Assembly (NCBI GenBank): GCA_958430865.1
Contig: CAUDNR010004420.1
Coordinates: 1-34,186 of the forward strand
DNA from: Entrophospora sp. SA101
Taxonomy: Eukaryota > Glomeromycota > Glomeromycetes > Entrophosporales > Entrophosporaceae
Length of the DNA: 34,186 nt
Direction of reading: 5' to 3'
The position numbers and the translations under genes are program-made. The notes below the pieces were generated by a model. That model ran no database searches, was not told the DNA's origin, and saw only the letters and a list, made by a program, of their open reading frames with translations. Below, in pieces: positions 20,417 through 33,410 of the stretch; the stretch's first letter is position 1; every line of letters starts with the position of its first letter.

Positions 20417-20879
20417 ATGCCATCTTCTAAGGGTCCAGTGACAACAAAATTTATCACTGTAAAGAACCATTTAATAAGCTGCTTAATGTTATCAGGCTAT
20501 TTAATAGCACAAATCATGAGATATAATAGATGGATCAATTCATAAATCTATCGAAGAAAAATTAATAACTACAGATAAAATAATTGAAATTAGTCATCAA
20601 ATTAAAAATTCTACGTTAGGTGGTCATGGTGTGGTTGGTGAAATGGTAAAATATATTATTTTGTAGTGGTAATTTTAATAAATTAATATAATGCTTTTAT
20701 GATGGCGAATAAATAATCTTTATTATTTGATTATATAGGTGAGACAGGTTCTGACTGATTCAATAGAAATTATTAAATCTTATCTCTCATCAATCATGGA
20801 GATAAGTTTAGAAGAATATGATGAAACGATTAGGCACTTAGATGTTGAATATAAAACCTGTGTAAAAAATTTTAGGTGA
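20417..20879 (+). CDS. Small unrecognised three-exon gene, 90 aa
   Basis: The candidate join is 20417-20432, 20530-20645 and 20739-20879. The phases fit (16, 116 and 141 nt) and the introns have GT and AG ends. The product starts MPSSKDGSIHKSIEEK and ends DVEYKTCVKNFR. It is a mostly helical, hydrophilic polypeptide, and I do not recognise the family. The first exon might instead extend upstream to an AG at 20403-20404. The exon-1 donor (GTCCAG) is weak, so the start is less certain than exons 2-3. It converges on the POB3 copy, with stop codons about 215 bp apart. Inversion breakpoint bases 20434-20438 lie at the beginning of its first intron, so the block L version lost exon 1. Confidence 0.45.
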
Positions 20880-21094
20880 TATTTATAGTCGTTCATTTCT
20901 CCCTTTATTGATACTAAATAATATATTTATTATTTAGAATATACAGAAAGAAAAAAGATGATCGAATTATATTAATATAGACTATATAATAAGAACAATC
21001 AATTATTTTTTTGTAAAATTATAATATAATATATTTATTTATTGTAAATTCAAAATTAAAATTAGGCTTAATCTTAATCTGCATCGAAAAAAAA

Positions 21095-22927
21095 TCAAGG
21101 ATTTTCTTCATATTCTTCAGTCACATCACTTTCTTCAAAGTCTTCAAAATCTTCATCGACTATAAAGTTATTATTTGGAAATGTTTATTTTACAAGAAAA
21201 ATTTTTTATAAATCATCTTTCATTAATATTCAATTATACCTGAATCATCTTCATCTTCATCGTCAACATCCATTTTATCAGTTGATCTATTTTTACCAGA
21301 TGGCATCACTTCATCATCATCTGAGTCACCAATTTCATTAATAAGTTCAGCATAACTGACTGTGCCCTAAAAATACATGTATACATATATTAGTAAACAT
21401 TTATTATAACCTTATAAATAATTTTATAAATTCAATGTTATTATTATTATTATCATAAATACTTCATCAGGTGATTCAATAATTGTATGAATATTCTTTT
21501 CTTTTAAAAATTTAAATAAATTTTCAAATTCTTGTCTATTATGAAAAAAAAAAAACCAAAATCACATTAATTACTGCATTAATTAATATGTCGTAAGTGA
21601 AAAAATGAATTGCGTGGATTTGAAATTTTATAATAATAATCAAAAATGGAAGAGTTTGGGTGCGAGATTCCCTCTATTGATTGGTTGATTTAATTCTCAC
21701 ACACAACATATATGTAAATTAAATAACTATACCGATTGATGCTGGAGAATTGATACTCCGTGCCATTTTTTGTATGAAATTTTATATCAAAAGTTCTAGC
21801 TTGTGGTACTGCTGTACTCTTCTTGGATTGTTGTGATACTCTATATACACACAGAGAAAAGATTGTTAAACTATATTTATGCTATTTACTCTACATAATT
21901 AAATATTTTAATATCTTAAAGACCTGGAAAATGAAACACTAAGTGTATCTTGAATTGGTATGTATGTAGGAAGTTTGGGAATGAACATAAAACATTTTTC
22001 AAGTGGGTATAAATAACCCTCATTTGCTTTCAAAGAACATTTAACTGCTGACTTATCCTCTGAACTAAAATTGATCAATCAATTGATTGATTTGTTAATG
22101 ATTAGTTGATCGAAAATATTAATAATAAAACAAAACAAAACAAAATAATTAATGAAGAACCTTAAGAAACCTCCAGGTTTTATTATTTTCTTTTTTGTTA
22201 TTATACTAAAAATAAGACTAAATGTTTTATCTAAAGGTTTCTCGTATTTAGGTTCCAATTTACCTTCAAATTCTCTCTCATTTACCTCACTATTATTATT
22301 ATTATTTTTAAAAAAAGTATTAAATAATAAATCATAAATATAATAAAAAATTAATGATGATGATAATTTAAATGCTAATATATACTCATCAATATTCAAA
22401 AATATGTCAGATTCTTGTTCATTTTCAAATTGTAATACTAAGTAAGGGTATGATGTCTGACCTTGCCTTAATGGTGGATCTAAACCAATCTATTTAGATG
22501 ATGATAATTAATGATAATATTTAATTAATCAACTATTAATTTGTAAAATAATAATTCATCAATATTAAAACAAAATTCAATACTAGATACATTACAACAA
22601 ACATTATATGGTGATCATCAAGTTTTGGCAATAGAAATAAATTGACAATAATATTATATGGTAATTTGTAATCGTATGATTTTCCTCGTAATCGGAAGAA
22701 ACTTGCAAATAATTGAATATCATATCGCCCACTAAAATAAATAATTTTTTATTGATTATAAAATAAAATAAATCGTTAATAATAAATCTTTACATATATG
22801 TGTGTGTGCGCTTGAATAAATGATAAACATACCGAGGTGTAAGCAGTAAGATATTTTGAAATAAGACAATTTCTTCTCCTGAAACTTGTCCAAGGTCTGC
22901 TTTGTGTTTAACAGTTTCATGAAACAA
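21095..22927 (-). pseudogene. POB3: POB3 copy lacking promoter and exons 1-3
   Basis: Exons 4-11 of POB3 are present and undamaged as the reverse complement of 1452-3284, for example complement(22833..22927) for exon 4 and complement(21095..21159) for the last exon. The copy lacks the first 222 of 579 residues, meaning the dimerisation domain that binds Spt16 and the first PH region. The deletion ends inside intron 3, 23 bp before the exon 4 acceptor, and exon 4 now faces the eL6 leader. No ATG with a plausible N-terminus is available, so this is a null allele or pseudogene. The rest shows no decay, which implies a recent event. Confidence 0.88.
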
Positions 22928-22949
22928 CTTAGCATATACGAAGAAAAAA

Positions 22950-22951
22950 CA
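22950..22951. other. Junction of a 1,406-bp deletion in the POB3 copy
   Basis: Before 22951 the inverted match to block L has coordinate sum 24379. From 22951 to 22972 the sum is 22973. The difference, 1,406 bp, corresponds to about positions 23-1428 of block L. A two-base overlap (TG in block L sense) lies at the join, consistent with end joining. Confidence 0.85.
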
Positions 22952-23043
22952 AAGATGAATTGATTAAATCAATCAATTACTAAATAAACAAATTTATTAA
23001 TTGATTTTTTTTTTTTAAAAAAAAAGAATAAAAAAATTCAAAA
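22952..23043 (+). promoter_or_regulatory. eL6 leader and remaining promoter
   Basis: Only 92 bp separate the deletion junction from the eL6 ATG. They contain a T-run followed by an A-run (about 23005-23025) and CAAAAATGCC around the start. Any eL6 promoter elements further upstream in the ancestral divergent region are deleted here and replaced by POB3 intron 3 and exon 4 sequence. Confidence 0.5.
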
Positions 23044-23927
23044 ATGCCACGTAATAAATTTCTTGCACCTGGAATAACAGCTTACTCTCGTAACAAAGTT
23101 TATGCAAAAAAAGCATTGTATAAACGTAAGAAAACAGCAATAGAGAAGTCAACAGCTAAACCACCTACTACTAAAACAGTTTCTATCGGAGGTGATAAAA
23201 ATGGTGGACAACGTGTTGTTCCTCTGGAAAAAGCTCCAAGATTCTATCCTGCTGAAGATGTTCCACATCCTAAAAAGTCTCGCAAACTAAACAAACCAAC
23301 CAAACTTCGTTCCTCCATCACTCCTGGTACTGTTTTGATTTTGTTGTCTGGCCGCTTTCGCGGAAAACGTGTAGTCTTCTTAAAGCAACTTCCAAGTGGT
23401 TTACTGCTTGTCACCGGTCCATTCAAAATCAATGGTGTACCATTAAGACGTGTTAATCAAGCTTACGTGTTGGCCACATCAACAAAAATTGATATCTCTA
23501 CTTGTTCAGTAAGTTCGTCATCATCACTCTTTGATATTTATTATAGGTTTATTACAAATATCATGTGTATATTTATGTACACGTTTTTTTAATAGTTTGA
23601 GAAATTTGATGATACATATTTTAAGAGAGAAAAGGAGGCTAAAAAGAAATCTACAGAAGAAGAATTTTTTGATCAAGAACAAAAGGTACTATAATAATAA
23701 TCATTATTCATCATTATTACATTAAAATAGTAATAAATTTAAAATTAAAAATAAATTTTTTTTATTTAAAGACAAAGAAAACAGTTTCAGAAGTCAGGCT
23801 TACTGATCAAAAGGATATTGATGGAGGAATCGTTGCCAGCTTAAAAAAAGTTCCAGATCTTGCTGATTACTTGGCTTCTAGATTTACACTTACAAAAGGT
23901 CAACACCCTCATAAAATGGTTTTCTAA
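23044..23927 (+). CDS. RPL6: 60S ribosomal protein eL6, intact
   Basis: Exons 23044-23508, 23596-23685 and 23772-23927 (GT-AG, phase 0) give 236 aa. eL6 is a structural protein of the large ribosomal subunit. The N-terminal extension is basic ([18 protein letters not shown], then [10 protein letters not shown]). The KOW/SH3-like core has [20 protein letters not shown] and [20 protein letters not shown]. The family's [12 protein letters not shown] segment follows, and exon 2 continues [18 protein letters not shown]. It ends [10 protein letters not shown]. The ATG at 23044 lies in a CAAAAATG context and is the only start giving the basic N-terminus. It is the only complete eL6 in the window. 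Confidence 0.93.
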
Positions 23928-24423
23928 ATAATAAAATAAAATAAAATGTTCATGATACTAAATTAAAAATATTATATTTATACAAAAAGATTGAGGTTTT
24001 TTTTTGGATTTAATAAATAATAATTGTTAATTTTCTATTAAATTTGATTTTATTTCAAGAAAAATGCACATAAAACCCTTTAAACCTTTAAATAGACTCG
24101 AAAGATTTTATTTTCACCAAAGCAAAAAAAAAAAAATATTCATCTTGTCTAGGTCAAAGATGTTGTGAAACTTTTTTTTTCATTTATATAGATGAGGCGC
24201 ATGAAATATCAGACATGTTTGAGAATTATAATGTTATCTAGCATTCTGCAAACGAAAAAATCATATTTTAACGCTTGAATAATTATATACCCTTTACTTC
24301 AAAAGTCTCTATGAATTAAGTCAAGTATCCACGTCTGCTTGTTAAACTGGGATGTCAACTGAGCACAATTGGTAGAACCAGTGTATTTTATTCAAATCTC
24401 AGTTGAGAAAATTTAGGTAAAAT
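23928..24423. other. Intergenic, copy of 4800-5295
   Basis: This is identical in content to the first block, including the TCAACTGAG/CTCAGTTGA hairpin at 24355-24406. There is no further gene that I can support. Confidence 0.3.
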
Positions 24424-24623
24424 TTATTCTCTAACATTTATTGCAATATTAATAACCAAAGCAATAGAAAGAAATACAATATCATCCAAACTCATCTCTA
24501 TCTGGCTTTGCAGCTCTTATGAGTCCTAGTAATTTAACAACATACTTACGTGTTAACAAAACCAGATGAGAGTTTTCTTAATGTTGCTTGACTTTCAAGT
24601 AATCCGTCATCAACAGGATTCAT
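24424..24623 (-). CDS. Possible small two-exon membrane peptide gene, second copy
   Basis: The join is complement(24550..24623) plus complement(24424..24505). It is identical to the candidate at 5296-5495, with the same good donor and weak acceptor, so conservation between the copies adds no support because both are recent duplicates. Confidence 0.25.
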
Positions 24624-24810
24624 CTAAAAAGGAGTCGGCTTAAAAATTGCTAGTGAAAATTTTTTTATTAAATTTCTTTATAAAATACTAATTTTTTTTT
24701 AATTACTAAATTGTCTATAAATACAATAAATAATAATATTCATCCAAATAAAATTTTTTCAATAAATAATCAAGAAAAAATTCCCACAAAGAATAATAAA
24801 AAACAATTAA

Positions 24811-25860
24811 TTATGGTATATTTTTGACCAAGTTTATTAATTGTTTAACACCGACAATCCTAAAAATAATCATCGTTTAAGTAATATTAACATGTAAAGA
24901 ATTTTTAAATTATATTTTAATAATGCTTACCATTTTCCACAAGAGTCCATTCTAGTAGTCATCAAATTAAGTTGAAGGCTATTTGCTAAATTATAATCAC
25001 GAGCTTCCATTGCTAAAAAGATATAAATATATAAATAATAAATTATTTTTTCAATTAAACCAATTATAAAATCGATTGACTTACCTCGAACTATTTCCAT
25101 CATTGATTCAATCACATCAGGTAAAATATCTTCATTATTTAAAGCATCAAATAAAATGTTGAGACGTTTCTCTGTATCATCTAATAATTTTTTATTATGA
25201 GGCTTCATATTTTAATAAAAAATTTTTTAAAATATTAGTAAAGATGGCATAAATGTAACATAAATAACAGAATTTTCAAAATTAGTCAATTTACAGGATT
25301 TTGTCTTGCTCTCGATAATTCTCTGGACAGAACATCAAATATTGGTTTATGTGCATCAGGAATATGAGATCTGTCACCAGGAGCTAAATAAAAAAACATA
25401 GAAAATAAGAATATTGATAAAATATATAAATTTTGAATGTTTGTAAAAATAATAATAAACTTACAATGTTTATTTACAGGAGTTTTCGCAGGAGTTGGTG
25501 CTCTTGCAGGAGTTGGAGTTCTTGCAGGAGTTGGAGTTCTTGCAGGAGTTGAAGCTTGTGGTGATTGTGAAGGAACTGGTGGTGCTGTTGGTGGGACAGC
25601 AGGCTGTTGAGTAGTACGAGTTTGTGGTGGTGGTAAATTTGTTGGTTGTGCAGTTTGTTGATATGGACCAGCACCACCTGGAGGTTTACGATTTGCATAA
25701 GCTGCTGCAGCATTTTGTGGAGATTGTTGTTGCTGATGCTGTAGTTGCTGTTGCTGGTGCTGATGTAGTTGGTGCTGCTGATGCAGTTGTTGATGATGTA
25801 GTTGTTGTTGCTGTTGTTGTTGATGATGTAGTTGCTGTTGCTGTAGTTGCTGTTGCTGTA

Positions 25861-25894
<34 letters not shown>

Positions 25895-28800
25895 TGGCGG
25901 TAATAATGACGGTGGTTGATACTGTTGAAGTTGCTGCGTTTGTAATGGTGGTGGATAATGTAATGGTGGTGGTGGTTGTTGTTGTTGTTGTTGTAAGTGA
26001 GGAGGAGGAGGTGGAGGTGGCAATTGTTGCTGTTGCTGTTGTAATTGTGGAGGAGGGGGAGGAGGGGGTAAGATGCCTTGTTGTCCTTGTAATTGAACAG
26101 GAGGAGGCACCATACCTTGTGGTACAAATGTATTTTGGTTTTGGAACGGGGTTGTAATTGGAGTTAGTTTATTAACTTGAGTTTGATTAGTTTTTTTGGC
26201 AAGTTGAGATGATGGAACAACAGGTGGATCATTCCAATTGGCAAGGTTTTTTTTGTTTGCAGCAGGAGTAATATCTGTTGGTGAGTTTTGATTCTGAACA
26301 TTAGGGTTTGCAAAAGGTTGCGGAGGTGGTGGGATAAAACTTGTATTGGTAGTAGTCGTAGCGGAATCTTGATATTGAGGTTGATTATATGCAGGATAAA
26401 CTGGCTGCTGATACGGATAACCAGTATTAGTTTGATTTTGAATTGGTGAATTATATTGTGGAGCATATGGATTATTGTTATATGGCGTTTGTTGAGTTTG
26501 TTGATAAGGAGGCACATTTGGAGCTACAGGTTGTTGATTATAATTGTATTGATTAAAGTAAGGTTGTTGTGCAGCTATTAGCGGATCAGCTATTTGTTGT
26601 TGTTGCTGTTGTTGTTGTGGAGTATATGCTTGGGCAAAGTTTTGATTAATTTGTGCAGCAGGGTATGCAGATGTATCAGTAGGTGCAATGGCTGTTGGAA
26701 TTATTTCACCTTCACCAACAACGTGTTTCTCTTCAAATGGAAATGGTGGTGCTTTAGTTCCACCAACATCAACTCCAGATTTATATAAACGATCTCTAAC
26801 CACAGCCAAAGAATCGATTTTATTAATATTGGATTTTTTATAATCTATTGGTGTTAAATTTAAATATTTGAGTGCAGTGGTTAATCGTCCTTGAGATATT
26901 AATATTTCAGCATATTCGGTATACTTGTCATATAAAGGAGCTAGTTTATAATGGCGATGTGGTTGTTGTTGATTTAAATCTACTGATCCATCCAAATTTT
27001 GAATCAAATCTGAATCAACATAATCAATTGCTTTACGAAACACGGTAACCTTTTCAATTAAACTCTGTAAAGATTTTGCATGATAAAAGAATTTAGAGGA
27101 AGGACTTGGGAGTTCTGACGATGATGATAAATTTTGAGTGGCTTTCTCAAGTAAACTTTGTTCCTCCTCCTCTTGTTCAGCAATCCAAATGTTAACCACA
27201 TTTTCTAAATTTCCTGCTGCCAGATAACATAAAACTGCATTTCTTCTATATTCTGATCCTTGTGCTTTCATTTCATTGGTTGCTGAATAATTTGTCAATT
27301 TGTGATATTCCTTTTCAAGTCTTTGACCTAGTGCATTACACAATCCTCCGAACTCCTCAGATCGAGCAAAAGTACACAGTACCACAACAACTTCTTGCCA
27401 TTCAGAGAGGTCTGCGTTTAGTACAATGTCTGATAAATCACCTGAAACTATACTTTGAAGAAGACGTAAATAAGGAATAGTGGATGCATGTTTTTCAAAA
27501 TATATTTTACGAGTATGTTGTAAAAGTTCAGGACCACCACAACCAGCTAAAATCAAAGCATCGGACAATCTATCAGCCTCAAGACACAATTTGACAGCTG
27601 ATTCAAAGTCACCGAGTACAATGGATCTAGTGATAAGTTTGTCAACATCAGATTCTTGTGTTGGATAAATTTTGAAGGCACCCAAGTTTTTTGGTATTGG
27701 TGATGACGACGTAACAGCAAGTATCGAAGTGGGGTCGTCAGTATTTGTAATAGGAAATGGATCACTATTTATAACATCTGGACTAAAAAATTTGGAAGCC
27801 TCTGCATCACTGCCAGATATGTTTGAACTTGAAAAAAGTTCATCAACAGTTTCTGATCTACTTGCTAATGATTCTATAACACTTGATTCATCGCTAACAG
27901 AAGGAGTAGCGTTAGTAATTGTGGTGGTGATGGTAGTGGTAGTGGTAACTTTATCATTATCATTAACATTTTTTTGTTTTTTATTGTAATCAATGATATC
28001 TGATTCAGTGTGATCTTTCAGATTCATAGCTTTTAATGCATCTGAAATTTTTGCAACAATATCTTCTTTTGAGAAACCAAGATTTTTAACCAATAGTTCT
28101 CTAGCATTTTCATTTTCATTAAACATTGTATAAAGAATTCTCCAATTTTCAGATTCAAACTCACTGGTTGCTTGTTTTTCACGTTTTTCACAAAAAACAT
28201 CTAAGGTTTTTGCCTCCACAGAATTTTCCAATTCATCAGAACTTTTAGCAACTTCAGGTTCTGAAACTATATTTGAAATAGCTACGACACCTTTTTTTGT
28301 TGCAGTCTTATTATTGAATGATATTAATTTTCCACCAAATCCAAACGATACACCAATTGGACGCCTTAACCATTTGGGAGGTAGTTTAAGAGTAAGCGAT
28401 GGCTCATTATCTCTTGCGATTTGTGAAAATGGATCATTACTATCTATTGAATAGGTTTCATTCTGATTACGTCCTGATTGTAAAGAATGAACACTAATCT
28501 TTTTAAGTTAAAAAAAAAAAAATAAATAAATAATAATAAACTTTTAAAAAAAAATAAAATTAATAAATAAAATTGATACCTTTCCATCAAAAGAAGCTGT
28601 AGCCAATAAATCAGGATTTGTAGGACAAAATTGTACATCAAAATACCAATTTGAACTTGGAGGAAGCTTAAAAATGTATATAAATCTTTTTTATTATTTA
28701 AAAAGATACTTTAAAATAAAAATAATGTAAATTCAACATTAATATGTATAAAATACCTCTCCCAATATTTCAAGAGTTCTTGGATTCCAACATAGTGTCC

Positions 28801-30188
28801 TATTATCTTTACCACAAGAAAGTAGCAAATCTGAATCTTTTTTACACCAAGAAAGTGACAAAACACCTCTTTGATGACCAACCAATATCTAAATAAAATA
28901 AATTTGTACAAATTAAAAACTAATTAATAACCCAACGATTTAATAATTAATAATAAGTAAATTACTTTTTCAGGAGCTCTTGCATTACGAAGATCCCAAA
29001 CAACTATCACAGGATTGTTATCATCTTCTGATGCTACTATAATTTGTGTAGCCTTTTTTTTTAAAAAAAAATAATAAATAAATATTACCAATTATCAAAT
29101 AAAATAAAAATCGTTAAATGATTAAATATATTTAAGAATGAATACCAAATCAGGATTCCAAGCTACAGCTGTAGCACCTCTTCTACCAACTCCACCACTT
29201 AATCCAACGGCTGAATCAGGAACTGAATATGATAATGTTGTAACTTCACGTTTAAATTTCAAATCCCACACTACAGTACAACCAGTGTTTGAAGATGTTG
29301 CTAAAATATGTTGTACTTGATTATTCCAAGCAAGGTGAGATATTTCTTCAAGATATTTTGATCTGGTTCCAGGGGTATAGGGTTTGTCTGGTTTTGTAAG
29401 ATCCCAAATAAATACCTGAAAGTGAAAAAATAGTTTAGAATGAATGAATGAATAATTTATCATGAAAAAATTTTAAATAAATAATAACAATAGAATTCAT
29501 ACTTCGCCATTAGTTGCACCTGATGCCAATAAATTACTTTGAAAATTATTAAAAGCTAAACCACGAACATTTCCGGTATGAGCATTATTCCTTAGTATTA
29601 ATGCCTTTTCAGAACTTTATCAATTTTTTTAATTGATAATTAAATTATTATAAAATAGAATATATAAAAGATAAAATCAATTTATTTTAAAAAGAATTTA
29701 TTTTCTAATTTTATAGAGTCATATGATCAAATTATGGAGAAATGAAATAAAAAATAAATTTATCAAGACTCACTCGCCACCCTCTAAAATAATTGACGGA
29801 TCCCATAAATCCAATTCACCATTTTCCATCCCACCGGCAATAATTCCATAAGGTTTATCAGCAGCAATCCCCCATGCTAAACGATCAAATCTATAATCAA
29901 ATATATACAAAAAATTATGTACTATATCATATTTCAACAATCAAAACTTCAAAATCAATAACAGTAATAAAGTATGAACCTTGCATTACTGGTAACTAAG
30001 CCAGAAGGTTGTTGTAAATTAAAACTTGAATCATTTTGATCTAAATTAAGGTGAAAAAGTTCTAATTCTGTTGTATTTGAAAAGGAAGCATCAAGAGCAC
30101 CAGCTACGGTTCCAGTTGCAATTATAGGAGAATTTTGGCCAGGACTCCAAGCAAAGGTAGCTGTACGCGATATTTCTTTTAATTTCAT
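24811..30188 (-). CDS. SEC31: COPII outer-coat protein Sec31, second intact copy
   Basis: The twelve exons are the first-copy coordinates plus 19,128: from the start, complement of 29980-30188, 29774-29890, 29503-29614, 29146-29415, 28966-29052, 28757-28888, 28580-28666, 25465-28498, 25295-25383, 25085-25202, 24931-25012 and 24811-24859. The protein appears identical (1,461 aa), including the lengths of the Gln and Pro runs, which normally change quickly between diverging copies. This is the only large gene intact in both blocks. The rearrangements did not touch it or its upstream region. Confidence 0.92.
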
Positions 30189-31013
30189 CTTTTAATTTTT
30201 ATTAGAATTTAGTTTTTTTTTTCAAAAAAAAATTTTAAAATATGGTAGATCAATCAATAAGAAGATAAACGTGGCAAGAATGAATTTGACGAAGGGTAAT
30301 TGGCCTATTAATTTCATATAGGAAAGATTTTCAATAAATATTACGTAAATTCAAATACATAAGTAAACTCGACAAGTCGCCAAAATTTTTCAGCCCTTTT
30401 TTTCAATACTTAAAAATCTCCGATAAGTCGGTCAATCTATATAAAATCGCGATAAGCTGTAAGTCGGCCAACCCTTATTCTAGAATATATTAGATATGTA
30501 AATTACCCTCGATAAGTCGGTCTCGTATGATATTTGCATTGAGTGAAAGGTCATCATTACTATTTTTAGTAACGTGTAATTATGAAGAAAAGAAAATTGT
30601 AAGGGAAATAATTTATTGCCTAACTTAATATTTTAATAATAACATCTTCAAAAGGTTCCAGAACCCACTTAACAATGCTGTTAAGATTGAGAAAAAACTT
30701 TGTGAAGATTAAATCGTTCTAATAGAAGCTTGATATTTGAAGTAATTCCAAGCGTCTAAAAGAGTTAGAGGCCACAAAATTTATTTACACGTGATTAAAA
30801 TTAGAAGCCTGATGTGAGGCGAGGACTTATTATACAGAGAAAAATGCAATAGCCTGAAATTTACAGGCGCAATAATATAGTATAGTCAAATAAAATGGTT
30901 AATTAAAAGAACAGAAATTAATAACAAACATGTAAGAAATAAAGCTCTACCAAGTTTCTTTCCTAATTCATAATTCCTGTATTAAAAACTATATTATTAT
31001 TTTTTTTTTGGAG
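30189..31013. other. SEC31 upstream region, second copy
   Basis: This is the copy of 11061-11885. The GATAAGTCGG-type motif cluster lies at about 30368-30523. I see no gene. Confidence 0.35.
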
Positions 31014-32422
31014 TTAATGTCGTTCGTCAATAGTAAATAATTCTTTTGGGTTCGTTTGTAATGCAACCTTTTTTACTTCCTTTACAATGCTAAGGACATC
31101 GATTATATCATTCTGTAGTCATTAAAAGAAATAATTAGAGAAATAAACCTGCTAATTGTGAACAAATAAAGACATACCTTTAAACGCAGTACATTTTTTA
31201 AAATCACAAGGCTTTCTGGAACACTTCCCCATGTTGTTACAATTCGATATTGACACGTTTCAAGCACGAAATAATATTTAAGGTCCGCATCATAATACAT
31301 GACATACATTCTTCCATTAAAACCTTTGTTGAATGTGTGAAATTAGTTTCAACTATACAAAGAAACATTTGGTACAAGTTTTTTCCATAGTTATCTCCAT
31401 GAGTTATTCCATGTAGAACAATATTCTTCACTTTTTTTATCGATTCCTTCGTGAATTTCAACTTCTTCAGTATACGGTCTAACTGATCTTTCATTTCTCG
31501 AAATAATTTTTGTTTGTATGAAATTGGTTTCGAATTTTGAGGGTCTTCATATTAATGTGTAATGTTCCTAACCGAAAATCGAATATTCGGAAATCGATTT
31601 GTTCAAGGATATTTGAATATATATAATTTATTTCATAATTATTTTTGGATACTCGTAATTATTTTGAATATTCATAATCATTTCAAGCAATATTTGATAA
31701 TTCACAAATGATTATCGATTGGTAACAAATAGGACCAATTTATTTGTAACTTATCCTATTATAATAAACATTTTTCAAAGATAATAAAGATAACTTATAT
31801 TTTTACAACAATTAAAATATTTGTTCAGAAAACATTTTCATTTAAAAAGCAATTCCTTCAAAACCAAATGGAATTTATAGAAAATTTTCTCCTAATACTT
31901 TAGGAACTACCAATTGTATAAATCATTCAAAATGTCATTCTTATGCCTGATAAAAAAAAAAAAATGATGGTAGTTTTTTTTATTTGTATGATGATATAAT
32001 TTATCAAATAATTTTTTTGATATAGCTTGAAATGAACAATCAAATTGATGTCCAAAAAGAGCTTTATCAATTAAAAAACAAGAAAAAATTAATAATAGCT
32101 TGTTAGAATTTATACAAATGTCTAAAATAATGAGTGTCCAAAATAATTACGAGTATTTGAATAAATATTCGAAATTCGTAATTTTGGATTTACGAATATT
32201 CGAATAGGGCGTTAGAATTACGGTTAGGAACCCTACATCTGTGTATGTTTCTGCTCCGAAATATTCCAAGTCATCAAAACAAAAGATAATATCGATGTTG
32301 TGTCCTGATTGTTTTTTTTTCTCACTCTTCTCTGGACAAATTCTTACGCACAATTGATGCCAAAGATATTTCTTCACAACTGGGATTACAGAATAAAGAA
32401 TTAAAATAAAATATTGAAACAC
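31014..32422 (-). pseudogene. Orphan gene, frameshifted and split, second copy
   Basis: This is the copy of 11886-13294, with the same frameshift near 31338, the same last exon complement(31014..31112) and the same inserted element. The decay therefore preceded the block duplication or haplotype split. Confidence 0.5.
31560..32235. mobile_element. Non-autonomous hAT-like remnant, second copy
   Basis: This is the copy of 12432-13107. The GTTCCTAACCG and CGGTTAGGAAC ends are at 31564-31574 and 32221-32231. Confidence 0.5.
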
Positions 32423-32711
32423 AAAGCTACTATTACATTAAATCCTACCAGAAAACTTCATACTCACTGATGAACTTGGATTTCCTCACATGGTAAGGAG
32501 ACAATCATTAATTAATGGAACCAAAAGGTGGCAATTCAGCCAACTTTCAGAATTTCTATTGAGAAGTGGATTCCATGGAGCTTCAAAAAAGATAATCTAG
32601 TAAAAAGAATGGAAGGTAAATTATTATGAATGTTGGATATAAGTCTTATGTAAGCTTTCAATAGATAATGTAAAATGCTAGATATAGAAATTAAAAAGAA
32701 AATATTAGGGG

Positions 32712-32783
32712 TGTTCAAAGTTGTTCCTGTTCCTTGTTGTACAATACCTTATTAGGTAAGGAAATAAGAATCAACTTTGAGCA
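32712..32783. mobile_element. Fold-back sequence, second copy
   Basis: This is the copy of 13584-13655, with the same 12-bp arms and single mismatch. Confidence 0.35.
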
Positions 32784-33410
32784 GAAATTTCCTAGTTGTT
32801 TCCATAACTTCTATATTTGGGATGATCTACATAATAAAATTTACGCGTTTTTTAACAAAGATGTCAACTCGTGAAAGAATTGAAGAGGCATTGTTTCTAA
32901 ATCTATTCCAAGAAATAACTGAATTGGATGAATTTGATGAAAGTTTTTTTGTTTCACGTCATTATTATTAGTAGAAGTTACCTGAACCGGATAAATGTTT
33001 TGAACTGGACGAGGCTGTTGTAGATTATTAGTAGAAGCTATTTTATGATATTCTTGTTTTCTTGTTTTCATTTTTTATTTTTATTTTTTATTTTTTATTT
33101 TTATTTTTTTTTTCCAAATTTGGAAATGCAGTCAGGGAGATTTCCAAATTTGGAAATCAATTCTAGAAATTTTGTTGATCAATTCATATACACTACAAAT
33201 GAGTTTAGAAAACACTCCCCCGTTATGTTATGTCGCGTCTTTTTATATAAAACTTTAAAAAATAACTGTTAAATAATACTCTTTTGGATATATAGTTTCA
33301 TAATCCCTGCTCATCCCCAAAGCTTTACAAAGTAGTTTTTTCAGAAATAAAACTTGAAATTGCGATTATTTTTTTTTTTTTTTCATAGAATCATATGTAT
33401 ATAAATTATA
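32784..33410. other. Non-coding region with twin palindromes, second copy
   Basis: This is the copy of 13656-14283. The twin CCAAATTTGG palindromes lie at 33111-33126 and 33140-33157. The T-run at 33366-33383 differs from the first copy by one indel and one substitution. Confidence 0.4.

Larger units (their letters stand above)
20434..22951 (-). repeat. Inverted repeat arm (partner 1428-3945)
   Basis: Coordinates in the two arms sum to 24379 throughout, with no net indel over 2,518 bp. The arms include exons, introns and the 3' flank of POB3 and exons 2-3 of the small gene. All comparisons I made by eye were identical, including a 12-T run at 2824-2835 and its partner. Confidence 0.9.
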
